In this document: positions 19,201-27,841 of the stretch, one piece after another | Position numbering within the stretch: position 1 is the first letter of the stretch | Layout of the letters: each line of letters opens with the position of its first letter | Assembly (NCBI GenBank): GCA_949893755.1 | Contig: CATLCV010000002.1 | Location: 1 to 64,000 of the forward strand | Length of the DNA: 64,000 bases | Origin: an uncultured Lachnospiraceae bacterium | GTDB taxonomy: Bacteria > Bacillota > Clostridia > Lachnospirales > Lachnospiraceae | Direction of reading: 5' to 3' | The notes under the pieces: model-generated | Seen by the model: only the letters and a program-made list of their open reading frames with translations | Databases searched by the model: none | Told to the model about the DNA's origin: nothing | Translations under genes and position numbers: made by a program

Positions 19201-20303
19201 AAAAACCCCTGGCGGGCGTGACATTTACATTATACGAATGGGACGAGGCGTGGAATGTGCGGGGGCTTCCTTTCGCGCAGGGAACTACCGACAGCCAGGG
19301 AAGGCTTTCCTTTAAAGTGACGCCCGGCGCAAACTATGAACTGGAGGAGACCAAAAGCATTCCCGGATACGGCAGCATGTTCGGCTGGGAACAGCTTCCG
19401 GAAGGTGCGGCGGAGACGGACCGAGGTCTTCGGATCCGGGCGGGCGCGGCAGGATCGGAGCTGAAGCTGGCTCTGACAAATGAAGCGTCGGCGGAGGATC
19501 TGCAATGGACGCTGACGGTCACAAAGGTGATCCGGGGCGGCACAGCGCCGCTGGCCGGGGCGGTTTTTGGCCTATATGAGGACGAAGACTGCCGGACCTT
19601 GATCGGGACAGGAACCAGCGGTCCGGATGGAATCATTTCTTTTTCCGGATTGAAAAAAGGGCAGGGATATTGGCTGAAAGAAATCACGGCGCCCGATGGG
19701 TACAGTCTGGATACGGCGGTTTATGCGGCCGATGAAGCAAATCCCGCCTTGACCATAGCCAATGCACCTGCGGATCCGGACGGGTCCGGGGATTCCGGCG
19801 GGGCGGATGGTACGGGACGGCCGGGCACTCCCGGCGGCTCAGGGGATTCCGGCGGGACAGATGGAACGGGGCGGCCGGGGGGCTCTGGCGGGTCTGGGGG
19901 TTCCGGCGGGTCGGATGGTACGGGACGGCCGGGGGGCTCTGGGGGCTCTGGGGATTCCGGCGGGGCGGATGGTACCGGGCGGCCGGGGGGCTCTGGCGGA
20001 TCCGGAGATTCCGGTGGGTCGGGCAGTACGGGGAATCCCAGTATCTCCGGGGACCCTCTTCCGGGCGGGGATGCTTATGGGAATAAGGTCTCTTCGGATA
20101 CACTGCGGGAGAATCCTGCCGCGCATTCAAAAAAACAGGGCAGAGGCGATAGCGCCGGAAGCCCTGGTGTCCCGCAGACAGGGGATCCTGTATCAGGGAC
20201 CGCGGATAGTACTTTTCTGTTCGGTATATTCATGGCGGCGGTGACGTTATATTGTGTATGGATGGGGAGAAGGGGCGGAAGAAAGATTCGGGATAAAAAA
20301 TAG
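16275..20303 (+). CDS. Large surface protein: signal peptide, isopeptide/adhesion-type domains, Cna-B repeats, Gly/Ser linker, VPQTG sortase signal
   Basis: LFLxLAMLLCISPMPAAAADG-type signal; VTITKTDRADQKPLAGVTFTLYEW; VTKVIRGGTAPLAGAVFGLYEDEDC; VPQTGDPVSG + TM + GRRGGRKIRDKK. Confidence 0.92.
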   Translation: MGHIHRHDPGSKLAIFLCLAMLLCISPMPAAAADGDSGQKLSDIVTFGHIGLHYAGENGQAGAEIQDNTLIEKGKQLMLYYTYDIPADKIGSVQADTEYYLEVSPHLVLSRLEQGSPLTIETDTGPVPFGKIYADGSRAWVTFDAKTDGSGKTVLSDYDELSKAFFYLNCGRADTVPPGESPIDGNSNLYAMKFENKESLRFGYAENEPVEAKAQVKKGGGLTDRTITWTIDYTPWQNPSAADGIAMDTPFELRDTIDAGLHSYVSGSAEIDGMPVTEYPASRDGIDGQTEAYMIAETSGDGGSTVLIFGGTKLNAGAATQGNPARPVRITYETSIRDELLLPGNAGGQKVQNRADLFAGADGTFHKLDISGSHTVTIPQPVWLTKTGTTTRKTDGTGSVTDWTVTFIPNGFTFTDDHDLTLYDQLPDGSTLVGGSVKVNGTPVSEDLRENNSFDVSGLKADGQPVSITYQTAVPEEMYEAGTSLGNNTAWFTFAYGPKEYKTPAASTPVGSGDGSGTPGTAVLVKSNDGYRPSDRTISWTVTINPHKADLKSGTFTDDLRTVGGCCSLAGHEKGLEVVGGKDGITVLEDGFPADDQEVEWEYAGQTITVKVKNIGRKTITLQYTTKVCDPCIFANNTSKKLFTNTISTEDMILGSQPDVKRSAKADSTAEVSASVLTKKAPVYDYTSSIMEWAVEVDAAELPMTDVVLTDVLPDGLTYIDGSFAAVPEPPAASASAAGQELTIELGDISEKTTIAFKTDVDPEKAGFCSDSSTVRIANTISMVGKADSVAFAEVSHRVEKSFANHGLVKSSSADNRQELIRYEVLVNPFGLVLPENPCLVDTLDKRLQLDPDTLLFYKAELSGTTGNAGGKPGYTKVGDAQPLKVSGYDPAANSFTVQLPIAAGSRDAYVLAYTADIMELRAGGYSNSVRFDGGTVLLGGNESNNTSVGGGGGGGGGVAARKASVTITKTDRADQKPLAGVTFTLYEWDEAWNVRGLPFAQGTTDSQGRLSFKVTPGANYELEETKSIPGYGSMFGWEQLPEGAAETDRGLRIRAGAAGSELKLALTNEASAEDLQWTLTVTKVIRGGTAPLAGAVFGLYEDEDCRTLIGTGTSGPDGIISFSGLKKGQGYWLKEITAPDGYSLDTAVYAADEANPALTIANAPADPDGSGDSGGADGTGRPGTPGGSGDSGGTDGTGRPGGSGGSGGSGGSDGTGRPGGSGGSGDSGGADGTGRPGGSGGSGDSGGSGSTGNPSISGDPLPGGDAYGNKVSSDTLRENPAAHSKKQGRGDSAGSPGVPQTGDPVSGTADSTFLFGIFMAAVTLYCVWMGRRGGRKIRDKK
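19779..20037 (+). repeat. Tandem minisatellite encoding GSGGSGDSGGADGTGRPG-type repeats
   Basis: Repeated gggtccggggattccggcgggncggatggtacgggacggccggggggctct. Confidence 0.85.
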
Positions 20304-20397
20304 AGGGGCTGTCGGGAAGTGCGGATTTTCAGTGAAATATCCTTGCGGACATGACTGCCTGACTCGCTGCTTCGCGGGAATCATATAGCAAAATTTC

Positions 20398-20430
20398 AAA
20401 AGCCGCCGGAAATTAGATCGGCGGCTTTTA
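20398..20430. terminator. Rho-independent terminator after surface protein
   Basis: AAAAGCCGCCG-GAAATTAGAT-CGGCGGCTTTT. Confidence 0.85.
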
Positions 20431-20570
20431 ACATGGGAATTGTTGTCTTATACAGTTTCAAAAGATAGAAATCCTATTCCTTTGTTTTGAGATTATCTAG
20501 CGTTTCTTTGAAACAGAGATGGGCAAAGTGCTTTTTTCAAGCTGATCCAATCCATTCAGTCGCCTCATGT

Positions 20571-21458
20571 TCAAATACATTCCAGTGATTTCAGTTTCCT
20601 CCGGTATTCCTCCATTTCCCTTTCATTTACCGTATCCATGATATACTGCACCTCATGGATCACGGAATCCCTCTCCTTCGGCAGATACGCCGCGACCGGA
20701 TAAAAATTTGACACCGAATCGGCAAACAGGTGGGTCCGAAGCTGCAGGTTTCGGATGAAAGCCTGCAATTCCTCCAGACGTTCCTTCTCCCCGGCAGGAA
20801 GAAAGCTGCCCTCCCGCGCCATACGAAACAGCTCCGTGCCGGGAAAGAGTGTAAGGGAATCCACGGAGATGAAATACGGGTTGAGACGGTTGAACAGCCT
20901 TGCACTGTTTACGGCATTGCGGTATCCGTTTCCCCTGCCGGCCAGTCCGGTCATATAGACAAAATAATACTCGATCCCAGCCTCATCCAGCTTCCCGCAC
21001 TGCTCCAGAATATCTGCCGCCGTATACCCTTTGCCCGCCAATGCAAGCGTGCCGTTGTCCCCGCTCTCCGTCCCGATGCTCAGACCGTTGATTCCCATGG
21101 CCCGAAGCTTTTTCAGCTGCCATACCTCTTTGTCCATGATATCCCGGATACTGGCAAACATTGCCATGGTCCGACATTTGATCAGATAGTCCCGCACTGT
21201 GAGCGCCCGGAGCTTCAGATTTTCATAGCTCATGGCAAATGGATTTGCCCCGGTCCAGAAAATGCGGCGTGCATTGGGCTGATAACGCTTGATCTCCGCC
21301 AGATCCTCCTCAAATTCATCCAGCGGAGACATCCGAAAGCATTCGCCCTGGTAAAGGCTGCAGAAACGGCACTTCTGGTAAGTACAGCCTGACGTTGCCT
21401 GTATGATCACGGAATGCGCCTCATAGCGCGGCCTCCATGTCCTCCCTGTAAAATGCAT
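20571..21458 (-). CDS. Radical SAM protein (paralog 1)
   Basis: MHFTGRTWRPRYEAHSVIIQATSGCTYQKCRFCSLYQGECFRMSPLDEFEEDLAEI; Cys motif CX4CX2C. Confidence 0.88.
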   Translation of the reverse strand: MHFTGRTWRPRYEAHSVIIQATSGCTYQKCRFCSLYQGECFRMSPLDEFEEDLAEIKRYQPNARRIFWTGANPFAMSYENLKLRALTVRDYLIKCRTMAMFASIRDIMDKEVWQLKKLRAMGINGLSIGTESGDNGTLALAGKGYTAADILEQCGKLDEAGIEYYFVYMTGLAGRGNGYRNAVNSARLFNRLNPYFISVDSLTLFPGTELFRMAREGSFLPAGEKERLEELQAFIRNLQLRTHLFADSVSNFYPVAAYLPKERDSVIHEVQYIMDTVNEREMEEYRRKLKSLECI

Positions 21459-21471
21459 GGACGGCACCTCC

Positions 21472-22371
21472 TCACAGATGATGGACACTCTCGCGGTAAC
21501 GCCGCAGCCTGTCCTCGCCCACATTTTCTATCACGTCATCCAGAAAAGCCAGCAGCTTCTCCTGATCCTTCGGAAGCTCCACCTGCATCTGAAACGCATT
21601 GGACGCGCCGAGCGCGGCAAAAACCGTATGGATTTTCAGGCTTTCTGCCAGCGCCCTCACCTCCCTGTATTTCTCCGTCTCGCTTTCCTCCGTCCAGTTT
21701 CCGCGCCGGATCTCCTGATACAGTTCGGAATCCGGGTAGATCGTCAGCATATTGGCGCCGATCAGTGCGGGGTGGAGCTGGTTGCATACGGCGGCGGTCG
21801 CTTTCGCCCCTGCCTCCCCGCGGCCTGCCCCGGATATGCCTGTCAGGTAGAAAAAGCTGTAACGGATTCCCGCCCGATCCAGCCGTCCGCACTGCTCCAA
21901 AATGTCTGCCGCACGATAACCCTTATCCATAAAGCGCAGAGCCTCATCGTCCGCCGTCTCGATTCCGATGGTCAGACCGTCATAGCCTGCTTTGTGAAGG
22001 TTTGCGAGCTGTCCGTCCGTTTTTAAGGAAATGTCCGTGATCCTTGCAAAGCAGCCGATGGATTCCATTTCCGGAAGCTGTGTGTGGATCCGTTCCGCGA
22101 TTTTCATCAGCCGGTTGTACTGCAGTACACATGGATTTGCTCCTGTGAGAAATGTCCGGGATATCCTGTGCCCCGGAAGGCTGCGGTATAAATACCGGGC
22201 CTCTTTTAAATCCGATTCTATGTCCTCTATGGGCGACATTTTGAAGGAAAAAGGCAGGTCTGCATAGAGGGTGCAGAATTTGCATCTGTGGTGCGTGCAG
22301 CCTGCGGTGGCTTCTAAAAGTAACGAGGATGCCTCGTAAGGCGGCCTCCATATGGTTCCGGTGTAATGCAT
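21472..22371 (-). CDS. Radical SAM protein (paralog 2)
   Basis: MHYTGTIWRPPYEASSLLLEATAGCTHHRCKFCTLYADLPFSFKMSPIEDIESDL. Confidence 0.88.
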   Translation of the reverse strand: MHYTGTIWRPPYEASSLLLEATAGCTHHRCKFCTLYADLPFSFKMSPIEDIESDLKEARYLYRSLPGHRISRTFLTGANPCVLQYNRLMKIAERIHTQLPEMESIGCFARITDISLKTDGQLANLHKAGYDGLTIGIETADDEALRFMDKGYRAADILEQCGRLDRAGIRYSFFYLTGISGAGRGEAGAKATAAVCNQLHPALIGANMLTIYPDSELYQEIRRGNWTEESETEKYREVRALAESLKIHTVFAALGASNAFQMQVELPKDQEKLLAFLDDVIENVGEDRLRRYRESVHHL

Positions 22372-22683
22372 GATCAGTTCCTCCTTAAGACGGCAGTTTT
22401 TCATCAGCCGTGAGTATAACTTAACGCGAAAAAATAATTTCATCAAGTACTGACTTTTTTTGACAGTAGTACGAAAAAATACTGATACTGCATTTTTTGA
22501 TACTATCTGTTTAAAATGACCGTATCTTGATTTTTTCCTGCTGCCGGAATATACTGATGGGAGGAAAAGCTTCTACCTGTATGGTTGGATGCTTCCAGGA
22601 GCCTGCAATCTGCTCATCCGGTTGGAAAAATTCCAGCCGTGCGGTTGGATGCTCCTGAACATGGAAGAAAGAAGTGAACTTGA

Positions 22684-23049
22684 ATGGCTGAGAATAAATT
22701 TACGAAAAATGATGCAGTCGCCCGCTGTGTCCCCATGAGCAGGCTGCAGTCTGTGATCGGCGGAAAATGGAAGATCCTGATCCTCTGGTATATCGCCTTT
22801 TACAAGGTCCAGAGGTTCGGCGAGCTGACGCGCCGGCTTGACGGGATCACCCAGTCCACGCTGACGAAGCAGCTCCGGGAGCTGGAGGAGGATGGGTTTC
22901 TCCACCGGGAGATCTACAAGGAGATTCCGCCGAAGGTGGAGTATTCCCTGACGGAATTGGGGGAGAGCTTTATACCGGTGCTGGAGGCCATGATGGCGTG
23001 GAGCGAAGCCCGTCTCTGCCCGGATTATGAAAATCCGTATAAAAAATGA
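22684..23049 (+). CDS. HxlR-family transcriptional regulator
   Basis: CVPMSRLQSVIGGKWKILILWYIAFYKVQRFGELTRRLDGITQSTLTKQLRELEEDGFLHREIYKEIPPKVEYSLTELGESF. Confidence 0.95.
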   Translation: MAENKFTKNDAVARCVPMSRLQSVIGGKWKILILWYIAFYKVQRFGELTRRLDGITQSTLTKQLRELEEDGFLHREIYKEIPPKVEYSLTELGESFIPVLEAMMAWSEARLCPDYENPYKK

Positions 23050-23099
23050 GAGGAGCGGGCCGGGAATTGCAGGATATTTCCAGATAATTGCTTACCGCT

Positions 23100-23735
23100 T
23101 TATTCCCAATTCCTGTTCGGCACCGGCGCCCCGTGTCCGAAGTAAATGGTTCTGTTTCCGAGTGCCGTGATCCGCTTTGCACTCTCCTGTAATTTTTCCC
23201 GATCAGCGTGTATACTGGCCGCTCCCGGGCGAAGCATGTGCATCAGCGCATCCCCCGCAATGACTGCCCTGCCTTCCACGTCCAGCCCAATGGAGCCTTT
23301 TGTGTGCCCGGGCAGTTCCATCACGGATGCCTGCACGCCGTATTGCTCCAGAGAATCCCCCTCCTGCAAAAACAGTTCCGGATCAAAGGGTTCGATCTGG
23401 TTCTTTTTCATCTTGCTTTTAGAAGCTGCCGCAAGGATTTTTCCAAATAATCCCGTACTCTCCATGGCCTGCGCAAACTGATTCCGGATCAGTTCCGCAT
23501 CTTTTGGATGCATCGCGATCGGTACGTGAAGCTGCTGCGCCAGGTACGCCCCGTTCTGGATATGGTCGATGTGGCCGTGGGTCAGCACGAGAAGCCGGAC
23601 GTTTTCATTTTCACATGCCTTGAGTACCGTTTCCCGATCCGCCGTCTCGCCGGTGTCCACCAGGACGGCTCCGTTTTTTCCTTTCAGCAGATATGCGTTT
23701 ACCATTTTGCATGAAATCTGTTTTATTTCTGTCAT
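23100..23735 (-). CDS. MBL-fold metallo-hydrolase
   Basis: VLVDTGETADRET...LLVLTHGHIDHIQNGAYLA...LPGHTKGSIGLDVEGRAVIAGDAL. Confidence 0.93.
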   Translation of the reverse strand: MTEIKQISCKMVNAYLLKGKNGAVLVDTGETADRETVLKACENENVRLLVLTHGHIDHIQNGAYLAQQLHVPIAMHPKDAELIRNQFAQAMESTGLFGKILAAASKSKMKKNQIEPFDPELFLQEGDSLEQYGVQASVMELPGHTKGSIGLDVEGRAVIAGDALMHMLRPGAASIHADREKLQESAKRITALGNRTIYFGHGAPVPNRNWE

Positions 23736-23856
23736 TTTTGATCACCTCTGTCTTTTGCAGACAATCCGCAGAACAAATGGATTGCAGATGCTGTTTTATT
23801 TTTTCATTTGGAGCTTTATGCTGTTTGTTCATTTTATCACATATTTTGTCTGCTGA

Positions 23857-25137
23857 TCAACAGTTCCTGTCCTGCTGATTTTTCATGTCCATCAATTCCT
23901 CTTGTTTTTCTTCCAGTCTTTTGAAAAGTCCTGCGGAAAGCAGTCCGATCATGCACACCGCCAAGCCGGAAAGAATCAAAACCATAGAAATATTTTCCCG
24001 GAATCCGTCAAACAAAAATCCATACACCATCTGTCCCGCCGGCTGGGCGCACAGGGTAACGGCAGACGTATAAGCCATCACCTTGCCAATCAGATGATCC
24101 GGTGTGTTCTGCTGGATCATGGACACCGCAAAGATAGAAAAGATGCTGACGGCGATCTGCATGCCGCAAAAGGCTGCTATATTGACAGCGTATTTTACAG
24201 CCGTATCCGCCCCGAAAAAAAATATGATTCCGGCGGGGAGCATACACATGCCGATTACCGCAAGCACCAGGGACAGGCTTCGGAATCTCAGCTTTCCCGT
24301 GAGAAGTCCGGCGGCAATGCTTCCGGCTATCGTGGCAATGGCCAGCATGCTCTCCGCCGCGCCGTAATATTTTGCATCCAGGCTGAGGATCGTCCGCACA
24401 AGAAAAGGAAGCCCGACCAGGGTCACCCCCATGACAAAGAAGCGGGAGCACGCGGCCAGAAGCAGCAGCTTCAGGATATCCGTCCGCTCCTTGGTGATAA
24501 ATGTGATGCTGGTCAGGAAATCATTTTTTACCATGGAAAGGATGTTCTGACCGTCATCCATGGGATGATATTCCAGCTTTATGAAGCACTCGAACAGCGC
24601 CGTGACGAAAAAGCAGACGACACTGGCATACATCACAGGCTTCAATCCCAGCGCCGCGTACAGGATCCCGCCCAGCATCGGCGCGGTCAGGTAAGACACC
24701 GACGCCACCTGGTTGACGGCCGCATTTCCCCGGATGATCTGGCTGCCTGTCAGCATCTGCGGAATGCACGCCTGGACCGTGGGCGTTTCAAATGCGCCGA
24801 ATACGGAGAGAGTCACAAGCAGAATGGTGATCACGGCGACGGCATTTTGTTCGGATAAACAGAGGGCCGCGCACAAAACGGCTGTTCCGGTCAGGGAATC
24901 CAGCGCCGCCATAACCTTTCTCTTGTCCGCACGGTCGGCCAGGATCCCTCCCAGGGGCGACAGCAGGATCGAGGGAACCACCGCAAGGGACAGGATCCCG
25001 GCAAACACGGCTGCCGAACCGGTGGCATCCAGCACATACATGGACAGGGCCAGGCGTAATATGTAATTGCCAAACAAGGAGCTGGCCTGTCCCAGTATGA
25101 GGAGTGTGAAATTTTTTGTAAACAGTTTGTGTTTCAT
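23857..25137 (-). CDS. MFS transporter
   Basis: 12-TM type; LSPLGGILADRADKRKVMAALDSLTG signature; downstream of TetR regulator. Confidence 0.92.
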   Translation of the reverse strand: MKHKLFTKNFTLLILGQASSLFGNYILRLALSMYVLDATGSAAVFAGILSLAVVPSILLSPLGGILADRADKRKVMAALDSLTGTAVLCAALCLSEQNAVAVITILLVTLSVFGAFETPTVQACIPQMLTGSQIIRGNAAVNQVASVSYLTAPMLGGILYAALGLKPVMYASVVCFFVTALFECFIKLEYHPMDDGQNILSMVKNDFLTSITFITKERTDILKLLLLAACSRFFVMGVTLVGLPFLVRTILSLDAKYYGAAESMLAIATIAGSIAAGLLTGKLRFRSLSLVLAVIGMCMLPAGIIFFFGADTAVKYAVNIAAFCGMQIAVSIFSIFAVSMIQQNTPDHLIGKVMAYTSAVTLCAQPAGQMVYGFLFDGFRENISMVLILSGLAVCMIGLLSAGLFKRLEEKQEELMDMKNQQDRNC

Positions 25138-25176
25138 GGGCGGTCTCCTTCCGGATATGATTTTTGATCCTTTCAA

Positions 25177-25779
25177 TTACAGCATTTCATCCATAATCGG
25201 AAGTCCCATCGAAGCAAGAACCTCCGCAACGAACCGGAACTTATGCCGGAGCTCATCGGCATCTGCCGGAAATACGGATGGAAGCAGCCAAAAATTGATG
25301 AGCGGGAGCAGCTCGGAAAGCTCTCTGGCGTATTCTGTGTGGATGGAACCGTCACGCCTGCCCTCCTCGATCAGCTCCAGCCACAGCGGGGTCAGCACCC
25401 TCCGGTTCGCCTCAACCGCAGCCGCCAGGATGCGAGGGTCTTTCAGGATATCGACCGCCTGCGCATTGATACTTTCCCGGTCCTCATCGGCCCGGTTAAG
25501 GATGAGCACCTCCCGGATCTTCTGCAGGCCGTTCAGATCAGAGCGTCCCCGCACCGCCTCGAAGGGATTGTTCTCAAAAAACATCCGGTCGCCCAGGGCA
25601 TGCATGACCTCTTCCTTGCTCTCATAAAAACGGTAAAACATCCCCTTCGCGCCCCCGGCCAGCTCCATGATGTCTGTGATGGAGGTTTCCTCATATCCCT
25701 TTGATAAAAACAGTGCCTTCGCCGCATCCAGGATCTCCTGCTTCCACTGCTCCGGCGGTTTTTTTACTGGTCTTGCCAT
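25177..25779 (-). CDS. TetR/AcrR-family transcriptional regulator
   Basis: MARPVKKPPEQWKQEILDAAKALFLSKGYEETSITDIMELAGGAKGMFYRFYESKEEV. Confidence 0.93.
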   Translation of the reverse strand: MARPVKKPPEQWKQEILDAAKALFLSKGYEETSITDIMELAGGAKGMFYRFYESKEEVMHALGDRMFFENNPFEAVRGRSDLNGLQKIREVLILNRADEDRESINAQAVDILKDPRILAAAVEANRRVLTPLWLELIEEGRRDGSIHTEYARELSELLPLINFWLLPSVFPADADELRHKFRFVAEVLASMGLPIMDEML

Positions 25780-25801
25780 GAGTGTTCTGCTCCTTTTGGT
25801 G

Positions 25802-25824
25802 GTTATTGACTTTGGGTCAATAAC
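25802..25824. promoter_or_regulatory. Probable TetR operator, perfect 9-bp inverted repeat
   Basis: GTTATTGAC-TTTGG-GTCAATAAC immediately downstream of minus-strand -10 box. Confidence 0.75.
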
Positions 25825-25825
25825 T

Positions 25826-25854
25826 ATTATAGGAGTATTGCGGGAGAATGTCAA
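25826..25854 (-). promoter_or_regulatory. Sigma-A type promoter for tetR-MFS unit
   Basis: Minus strand TTGACA-(17 nt)-TATAAT. Confidence 0.8.
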
Positions 25855-25890
25855 GAGTATGAAGGAAAATCTACAGAATAAAACCGTTGA

Positions 25891-25914
25891 AAAGCAATAT
25901 ATGCCGTAAGACCA
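25891..25914 (+). repeat. Degenerate copy of the GCCGTAAGG repeat found after the PemK-like genes
   Basis: aagcaatatatgccgtaagaccatg vs aagcgatatacgccgtaagggcaag (20/25). Confidence 0.5.
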
Positions 25915-25981
25915 TGTCAGAAAATAATTGCAGCTGTGTGGCTGCGTCCGAATTCATCAACATAGTGGCGCCGCAGAAAAC

Positions 25982-26350
25982 TACCTCTTCAAAAACTCCA
26001 CCACCGCCTGATTAAATTCTTCCGGCTTTTTATTTGCGATAAAATGATTTCCCTTGATAAAAACAAGTTCCGAGTCGGGAATCGGCCGCATTCTGATTCG
26101 CGCCGTTCAGGATCAGTCGGTTTACACGATCCGGATGGCACAGTGCAAAAACCATGGCAATATTTCCGCCGTCCGAAAAGCCCAGCAGATGCGTCTTGTG
26201 GATTCCGTGTTCATCCAGGAAGTTCAGCAGATCCTCCGCAAACTGCCGTATCGTGAAGGGCCTGCTGCCCCTTGGAGGTTTTCCGTGTCCGCGGGTGTCG
26301 ATCGCATATATATGATAATTGTAATAGCGGATTGTTTTATCTTCATTCAT
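25982..26350 (-). pseudogene. Alpha/beta hydrolase remnant, internally deleted, with a foreign 5' end (MNEDKTIRYYN) shared with the methyltransferase at 39.7 kb
   Basis: YAIDTRGHGKPPRGSRPFTIRQFAEDLLNFL...LLGFSDGGNIAMVFALCHPDRVNRLILNGAN then frameshift; C-terminal FIKGNHFIANKKPEEFNQAVVEFLKR in another frame. Confidence 0.8.
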
Positions 26351-26519
26351 ACAATTGCATCTTACCTTCCATATAACTTGCCAAGCTTCTGTCGTTTAAA
26401 CATCTGAAAAAATTATACCGCACTTAGTCTGTTATGTCATCAATATATTGAATTTATTCTGGAGAATAAAAAATCTTTCCATGCATCAGATATTACACAC
26501 GGAAAGATTATTCTATTTC
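26318..26519. repeat. 202-bp repeat copy A (partner 39661-39862)
   Basis: Same length, same orientation, only about 7-8 mismatches by eye. Confidence 0.9.
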
Positions 26520-26619
26520 CTGTTTCCAAACAATAATTCCCTGATTACGACATATTTACTTGTATTTTTTTTGATGCCCTTGTATAATTGAACTCACTAA
26601 CCCACAAAGGAGACTTTGG

Positions 26620-27369
26620 ATGAGAATTGATTATAAAAAACTCGGACAGATCGCTATAGATCCCAGCTATCGGAATATTCCGGCAAAAGATACCAGCGAT
26701 GTCCTTGCAAACTATTTATATTTGATGTCAAATCTAAATGCAGATGTTGATACTTGGTCCGCATCTGAAATGGCGATGATCACGAACAGTCTGAACCGAT
26801 GGCAGGACAAAAAGACAAATCTAAGCCACCAGCAGATTTCGGTCGGCGATATTCTGATGGTTGACCTGGGGCTGCACTATGCTCCGGAACTTTCTTACGG
26901 ACATCCGGCTCTGGTGCTGGAAGAATGGAAGAATCTAATGTTCATCGTGCCTGCCACCAGTTCATCTTCAAAACTATCACAGGCATACCATCCAAAGGAC
27001 AACCCGTCCGGAAAATGGTATTACAGAAAAGTTGGTGCCGCAGACGGCTTCGCCCATGACTGCGTCCTGATCATCAATAATGCCAAAATCATCTCTAAAG
27101 CGTCCATCCTGTCGCCGATGGGGAAATTAACCTGCGATCTTCAGAATAAGACACAGCTTTTCCGCGAAGTAAAAAACACCCTCATGGAACATTTGTTTTA
27201 CAGGGAATGGGCGACTCACCAAAACCTTGCCGCAGCATATGATGAATTACAGGAAAAATTTGATCAGCTACAGAAAGAAAAGGCAGATGCCGACAGTAAA
27301 ATCCAGAATCTGGAAAACTGTATAAAAGAATTTCGCAAAACTATTGACAGCCGTCAGAATTATAGGTAA
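26620..27369 (+). CDS. PemK/MazF-fold-like protein, copy A
   Basis: VGDILMVDLGLHYAPELSYGHPALVLEEWKNLMFIVPATSSSSKL...DCVLIINNAKIISKASI; C-terminal coiled coil. Confidence 0.65.
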   Translation: MRIDYKKLGQIAIDPSYRNIPAKDTSDVLANYLYLMSNLNADVDTWSASEMAMITNSLNRWQDKKTNLSHQQISVGDILMVDLGLHYAPELSYGHPALVLEEWKNLMFIVPATSSSSKLSQAYHPKDNPSGKWYYRKVGAADGFAHDCVLIINNAKIISKASILSPMGKLTCDLQNKTQLFREVKNTLMEHLFYREWATHQNLAAAYDELQEKFDQLQKEKADADSKIQNLENCIKEFRKTIDSRQNYR

Positions 27370-27399
27370 GATAGAATTGTCAAGAGACGAATACATATT

Positions 27400-27438
27400 A
27401 CGTCTAAGGACACAATATAGATTGTACGCCGAAGGGCA
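27400..27438 (+). repeat. Two copies of ACGCCG(T)AAGGGCA-type repeat downstream of PemK-like gene A
   Basis: acgtctaaggaca (27400-27412) and acgccgaagggca (27426-27438). Confidence 0.6.
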
Positions 27439-27439
27439 C

Positions 27440-27467
27440 GGGCACCTATCATGGTGTCCATTTTTTT
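27440..27467 (+). terminator. Rho-independent terminator after PemK-like A repeats
   Basis: GGGCACC-TATCAT-GGTGTCC-A-TTTTTTT. Confidence 0.8.
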
Positions 27468-27730
27468 GCAGTCATCAAAAAAGACGGCCATCAGAGGTGA
27501 TGGAATGCTTTCGACTTTGACATACCTTTTATAACTAATATGAAAGCAGATTACCTGATTACCAGTCACATTGTTATTGATAGCTATGTTTTCATAATCC
27601 ATACTACACCAAAAGGTACAGCAAAATGCGACCTCCTTTGCTGCTCAGCTTTTGCAAAAGGAAAACGTGACTATGAAACAAATCAGAGAAAATGCGCATT
27701 ACTCAAAAAAGAACGTATACATATCGAGTC

Positions 27731-27771
27731 AAAATGTCAAGTCTGATCTTGTAAAATATTTCAAAATGTTT
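27731..27771. repeat. 41-bp direct repeat left copy (fragment of DUF3795 gene 5' end)
   Basis: aaaatgtcaagtctgatcttgtaaaatatttcaaaatgttt vs 32680-32720, 1 mismatch. Confidence 0.9.
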
Positions 27772-27841
27772 CCAGCTTTGCGACCACGTTAGCGTCAATA
27801 CGGTTTTTGCCAATGGATACGTGGGCCGCTGATCCGAAATC

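Noticed and set aside
27360-27602. Minus-strand ORF covering the repeat/terminator region
   Set aside because: No family similarity; the conserved signal there is on the plus strand.
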